A stretch of DNA of 64,000 bases from Faucicola tetraodonis (GTDB taxonomy: Bacteria > Pseudomonadota > Gammaproteobacteria > Pseudomonadales > Moraxellaceae). Where the stretch lies: assembly GCA_032017425.1 (NCBI GenBank), contig DALZPW010000002.1. One strand, given 5' to 3'. The notes below the pieces were generated by a model that saw only the letters and a program-made list of their open reading frames with translations, made no database searches and was not told the DNA's origin. Position numbers and translations under genes: made by a program. Shown one piece after another: positions 60,532 to 64,000 of this stretch. Positions within the stretch are counted from its first letter, which is position 1. Every line of letters begins with the position of its first letter.

Positions 60532-60548
60532 GATACCAGCATGGTAAA
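60532..60548 (-). promoter_or_regulatory. Possible NtrC-like dyad upstream of ureD
   Basis: TTTACCATGCTGGTATC on the minus strand keeps the ACCA-N3-TGGT core of the NtrC site but not the outer GC pairs (about 8-9 of 14 positions). It lies only about 50 bp above the predicted start site, which is close for an enhancer. Confidence 0.3.
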
Positions 60549-60586
60549 GCCCAAATTAGGGATATTTACAGAGTGTTGGGCTATTA

Positions 60587-61555
60587 TTAGACTTGAGCGT
60601 CGACTTCTGTCAGTTGCCGATGACGCTGCATGGGCAATTTGATAGAGTTTAGGAGGGTGGCTAAAAGAATTAATATCATCCCTGAGTACTGCATGCCATT
60701 GAGCGATTGGTGCAGTAATACGATCGACAATACAATTGCGGTAAACGGCTCAAACACGGTGAATACCGAGGCTTTAGTCGCAGGGAGTTTGTGCAGGGCT
60801 GACATATACAAGAAAAACGGAATCACGGTACCCACTAGGCTGAGCCCCATCACCCACAACCAAGTGATGACAGGCATGCTGAATGCTTTGGCATAGGTTT
60901 GATAGGTCATCGGTAGGAATAATAAAGCCATGGCACTAATCACCACCGAACTAAAAAACACCAAGGTCGGTGGATAGTGTTTGTGTAAGGCTTTTTTTCC
61001 TAAAATGCCATACAGTGAATAGCACACCCCAGATAATAGACCAAACACAATCCCCCAACTCAATGTAAAATTTTCACTCAGCGTTGTCAGTGCCACGCCT
61101 AATACCGCGATGCAAGCTAAGGTAAAGGATTTTTTTGTTATGGGTTCTTTTAATAAAAAAAATGCCAATACCAAACTAAAAATCGGCGCCGTATATAGTA
61201 GCGATACCGCAATGCCCGCGCCCACAAAATTGACCGCGATAAAATAGCAAACCGTCATGCCTAACACGCCAATCAACGATTGCAGGCTCAACTGTAATAT
61301 CTCGCCGACTGATAACTGCCTAATAGACGTCCACAACGATGGCAATAACATCAGTAGCATCATAGCAGCCGTCACCACTCTTAAAATGGCAATTTGCACA
61401 CTATCAAAACCCAGTTGATGTAGATAGGTAGTAAAAATACCCAGCGTGCCCCAACAGATAGCCGCTACAATGACTTGCAAGCCACCCATCGTCGCATTAT
61501 TGAGCGTGTTAGGGGATTGGTCGGTAGCGAAAGCGGGTTTACGAGTCACTGGCAA
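60587..61555 (-). CDS. EamA-family (DMT superfamily) transporter
   Basis: A 322-residue, ten-helix drug/metabolite exporter with two EamA repeats (AAICWGTLGIFTTYLHQLGFDSVQIAILRVVTAA in the first, VFGLLSGVCYSLYGILGKKAL in the second). Substrate unknown; members export amino acids or other metabolites. Monocistronic, 130 bp downstream of the right-hand end of the urease regulatory region and on the same strand. Confidence 0.88.
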   Translation of the reverse strand: MPVTRKPAFATDQSPNTLNNATMGGLQVIVAAICWGTLGIFTTYLHQLGFDSVQIAILRVVTAAMMLLMLLPSLWTSIRQLSVGEILQLSLQSLIGVLGMTVCYFIAVNFVGAGIAVSLLYTAPIFSLVLAFFLLKEPITKKSFTLACIAVLGVALTTLSENFTLSWGIVFGLLSGVCYSLYGILGKKALHKHYPPTLVFFSSVVISAMALLFLPMTYQTYAKAFSMPVITWLWVMGLSLVGTVIPFFLYMSALHKLPATKASVFTVFEPFTAIVLSIVLLHQSLNGMQYSGMILILLATLLNSIKLPMQRHRQLTEVDAQV

Positions 61556-61711
61556 TTCCTAAAAAATGGGGGATAAAAAAAGTGATTCTAGCAAACAAGG
61601 TTGGCTAAAACCACTTTGGGAAAAAACTTAAATTAACTTCATGGGGTTATTGATAACCGTGGTTAATCAATTATTTTTCTAACATTTTTTTAACGTTTTT
61701 CTAACGTCTTT

Positions 61712-63055
61712 CTAACCTTTTTCTAAAATAGACACACTGTCGGATTTTTTATACATCACCGTTGCTACCAGCGCAATTACGCTTGCTATCATCAATAACC
61801 AAGCTGGCGCGATTTGACTGCCTGTTTTGCTCATTAACCAAGTTGCCATCAATGGGGTTGTGCCACCAAGTAGGGCATTGGCTGAGTTAAAGGTGAAAGC
61901 AAAACCTGAATAACGTACCTCGACTGGGAAAATCTCACTTAAAAACGCCGGTAGTGTACCGTCATTGACGGATAATAACAGCGAGAACACCAGTTGAATC
62001 AACACAATGGTTAAAAACCCACCCATGCTTAGCATATGAAACAAAGGCACTGTCAACGCGATAAACAATACAGATGCGATGATCAGCATGGTTTTGCGAC
62101 CGTATTTGTCTGACAGTTTACCCATGGTAAAAATCATACCGATATAAGCAACTAATGAAATGGAGGCAGCTAGCAGCGACTGCGTTTCATTGATGTGCAT
62201 TTGGGTCGATAAATAAGTCGGCATATAGCTTAGGATTAAGTAAAAAGCCACCGCATTCAAACTACATAACATAAACGCAATGCACAAGGTTTTTTTATGG
62301 TTGGCAAACAAATTTTTGATTGGCACCGGTTTTTCAATGGTGCTTTCTTCAAACGCCTTAAAAGCCGGGGTTTTTTCAAGATTCAACCGCATATATCGAC
62401 CTACCAAGCCCAGCGGTGCAGCCAATAAAAACGGAATACGCCATCCCCAAGTTTGTACAAAGTCAGCATCCATAAAGGCGGTCATAGCTGCCGCAATCAG
62501 TGAGCCCAGTAATAGACCGGCCGATGTACTGGCAGGTACGATACTGGTATAAAACCCTTTTTTGTCGGGCGGCGCATACTCTGCCATAAATGCTGATGCC
62601 CCTGCATACTCTCCCGAGGCTGAAAAACCTTGAATCATGCGTAACAATAACAACAACACAGGCGCTAAGATACCCACGGTGGCATAGCTTGGCAACAATC
62701 CGATTAAGAAAGTAGCACCCGACATAATCAAAATCGACCAAGATAAAGCCGCTTTTCGACCGTATTTATCGCCAATATGTCTCCAAAAAATACCCCCAAA
62801 CGGACGGACAATAAAAGATAGCGCAAAAATTGCATAAGTTGACATCAATGCGACGGTTGCATCGGTTTTAGCAAAAAATACGCTGGCGATGACAGTGGCA
62901 AAATAGCCATACGATGCGTAATCAAACCACTCGACAAAGTTACCAATAAAACTGGCTTTGGCGGCTTTTTTGAGTAACACAGGATCTTTAACATATGGCT
63001 CAGCAGCTGGTTGTTGCATTGCTACGGCAGTGGGTGAAAGTGCAAAAGTTGTCAT
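61712..63055 (-). CDS. MFS transporter of the MHS family, next to creatinase
   Basis: A 447-residue major facilitator of the metabolite:H+ symporter family: ASFIGNFVEWFDYASYGYFA in helix 1, WRHIGDKYGRKAALSW, LLLRMIQGFSASGEYAGASAFMAEYAP and GKLSDKYGRKT. It resembles proline/betaine and shikimate permeases. The gene lies 41 bp downstream of the creatinase gene and is co-directional, so creatine, creatinine or a related N-methyl compound is a reasonable guess for its substrate. No Shine-Dalgarno ambiguity; A+T-rich gap follows. Confidence 0.85.
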   Translation of the reverse strand: MTTFALSPTAVAMQQPAAEPYVKDPVLLKKAAKASFIGNFVEWFDYASYGYFATVIASVFFAKTDATVALMSTYAIFALSFIVRPFGGIFWRHIGDKYGRKAALSWSILIMSGATFLIGLLPSYATVGILAPVLLLLLRMIQGFSASGEYAGASAFMAEYAPPDKKGFYTSIVPASTSAGLLLGSLIAAAMTAFMDADFVQTWGWRIPFLLAAPLGLVGRYMRLNLEKTPAFKAFEESTIEKPVPIKNLFANHKKTLCIAFMLCSLNAVAFYLILSYMPTYLSTQMHINETQSLLAASISLVAYIGMIFTMGKLSDKYGRKTMLIIASVLFIALTVPLFHMLSMGGFLTIVLIQLVFSLLLSVNDGTLPAFLSEIFPVEVRYSGFAFTFNSANALLGGTTPLMATWLMSKTGSQIAPAWLLMIASVIALVATVMYKKSDSVSILEKG

Positions 63056-63096
63056 TTAGTTTCCCCTTGGTTGGTAGTAAGTCATGCTAAAGTAAG

Positions 63097-64000
63097 CTAA
63101 CTGATAATGTTATGCGCAGGACCATAGGCGAAGCCTGTGATGTTGTCAGCGCCTGTTTCAGTTAAAACCAAAATATCATGTTCACGATAACCGCCTGCCC
63201 CTGCCATGCCTTCTGGAATCATAATCATCGGTTCCATTGAAATGACCATATTTGGTTCAAGTACCGTATCAATGTCTTCACGCAGCTCTAACCCTGCTTC
63301 ACGACCATAATAGTGTGACAACACGCCAAATGAGTGCCCATACCCAAAGGTGCGGCGGTCTAAAATGCCATATTCGGCATAGATTTTGTTGAGCTCTAAG
63401 GCGATATCACAGCAACGAACGCCAGGTTTGATGAGTTTTATGCCTTCTTCATGCACTTTGCAGTTAATTTCCCAATAGTTGAGCGTTGCCGCATCAGGCT
63501 CACCAAAATACAGCGTACGCTCCAGCGCCACATAGTAGCCTGCAATCATCGAAAAGCAGTTTAAGCTTAAAATATCATTGCGCTGCACTTTGCGATTGGT
63601 CACAGGATTGTGCGCGCCATCGGTGTTGATACCTGATTGAAACCACGTCCAAGTATCCATGAGCTCGACATGCTCAAAGCGTTGCCCGATTTCTCGTACC
63701 ATCGCTTGCGTAGAGGCTAACGCTACCTCATACTCAGGAACCCCTTCATGCACGGCGTTGACGAGCGCTGCCCCACCAATGTCACAAACCTGTGCACCTT
63801 GCTTGATAAGGGCAATTTCCTCGACTGATTTCACCATCCGCATTTTCATGCAAGCTTGGCTGATATCGACAAATTCGACGTTGGACAAGGCGTTTTGTAG
63901 TTTTTTCAAACGTTCAATGGGTAAGTGATCGTATTCAATCCCTACTCTGCCTTTATTTTTGATTTGACTTACCACGGCTTTAAAGTAATTATCACGTTGC
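63097..64000 (-). CDS. Creatinase (creatine amidinohydrolase), N-terminus cut by the window edge
   Basis: Creatinase hydrolyses creatine to sarcosine and urea. The visible 301 residues cover the end of the N-terminal domain (QRDNYFKAVV, RVGIEYDHLPIE) and all of the pita-bread (M24) domain. VELMDTWTWFQSGINTDGAHNPVT contains the catalytic His equivalent to His232 of the Pseudomonas enzyme; LIKPGVRCCDIALELN, RTFGYGHSFGVLSHYYGREAGLELREDIDTVLEP and SMEPMIMIPEG continue in almost unbroken similarity to creatinase and lack the full metal set of aminopeptidases. The frame is open to 64000. It precedes the MHS transporter gene. The urea formed would feed urease, encoded 3 kb downstream. Confidence 0.88.
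   Translation of the reverse strand, partial: QRDNYFKAVVSQIKNKGRVGIEYDHLPIERLKKLQNALSNVEFVDISQACMKMRMVKSVEEIALIKQGAQVCDIGGAALVNAVHEGVPEYEVALASTQAMVREIGQRFEHVELMDTWTWFQSGINTDGAHNPVTNRKVQRNDILSLNCFSMIAGYYVALERTLYFGEPDAATLNYWEINCKVHEEGIKLIKPGVRCCDIALELNKIYAEYGILDRRTFGYGHSFGVLSHYYGREAGLELREDIDTVLEPNMVISMEPMIMIPEGMAGAGGYREHDILVLTETGADNITGFAYGPAHNIIS

Noticed and set aside
60547..60582. AGCCCAA...TTGGGCT inverted repeat upstream of ureD considered as a terminator
   Set aside because: The loop is long, there is no T tract, and no gene ends into it from the plus strand.
1..64000. Insertion sequences, prophage or integrated plasmid genes
   Set aside because: No transposase, integrase, phage structural or conjugation gene was recognised on either strand.

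Overview
The window is a gene-dense gamma-proteobacterial chromosome segment of moderate G+C. The gene content and order fit the Moraxellaceae: argH divergent from a FimS/AlgR-type sensor-regulator pair followed by hemC-hemD, the rpsP-rimM-trmD-rplS operon, nusB-ribH next to thiL, and lgt-thyA-folA. The closest feel is Moraxella (Faucicola) osloensis or a relative, but this is a judgement from protein sequence memory, not a search. There are no insertion sequences, prophage, CRISPR array or rRNA genes. Two tRNA genes are present.

Layout. 1-4.4 kb: thiL (cut by the window edge), nusB, ribH, gltX and a DedA membrane protein. 4.5-9.8 kb: a tRNA-Ala/tRNA-Glu unit with a textbook promoter and terminator, a YdjM-like membrane protein, a YchJ-like SEC-C protein, a class V aminotransferase, and a DUF2007 / class II amidotransferase / deacetylase-like cluster. 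9.9-10.8 kb: a candidate small RNA and a lone A+T-rich DUF3800 gene. 10.8-19 kb: thrB, hisF, lgt-thyA-folA, an Ala-rich membrane-anchored protein, lnt, corC and ycgN. 19-27.6 kb: dienelactone hydrolase, mutY, hemCD, algR/fimS homologues, argH, a gamma-glutamylcyclotransferase-like protein and yggX. 27.6-37.6 kb: an MHS-type transporter, the ribosomal S16-L19 operon, nhaD, hisA, alkB, an alpha/beta hydrolase and an ABC exporter. 37.9-40.2 kb: an extradiol dioxygenase and DoxX genes divergent from a LysR regulator.

40.2-64 kb is the most interesting part and looks like a nitrogen-acquisition region. It has (i) an Anbu (proteasome-like) locus made of a circularly permuted ATP-grasp/alpha-E fusion, a transglutaminase-like protein and the Anbu peptidase; (ii) the urea ABC transporter urtABCDE; (iii) a urease operon ureD-A-(BC fusion)-E-F-G-hupE; and (iv) a creatinase gene with an MFS transporter, cut by the right edge. 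Creatinase releases urea, UrtABCDE imports it and urease splits it to ammonia. Upstream of ureD, urtA and the Anbu operon I find sigma-54-type -24/-12 sequences (perfect for ureD; both others carry GA in place of GC at -12), plus NtrC-like dyads of varying quality. This suggests that the Anbu system belongs to the same nitrogen-limitation regulon.

A second theme is short tandem duplication: repeat units sit across or beside stop codons (hisA, fumC, the LysR gene), inside urease genes (a five-residue repeat in the alpha chain, a QET-type repeat in UreD) and in one promoter region (8 bp x 4). The urease structural genes are unusual in carrying a beta-alpha fusion, with a broken or non-canonically started zinc-ribbon reading frame immediately downstream.
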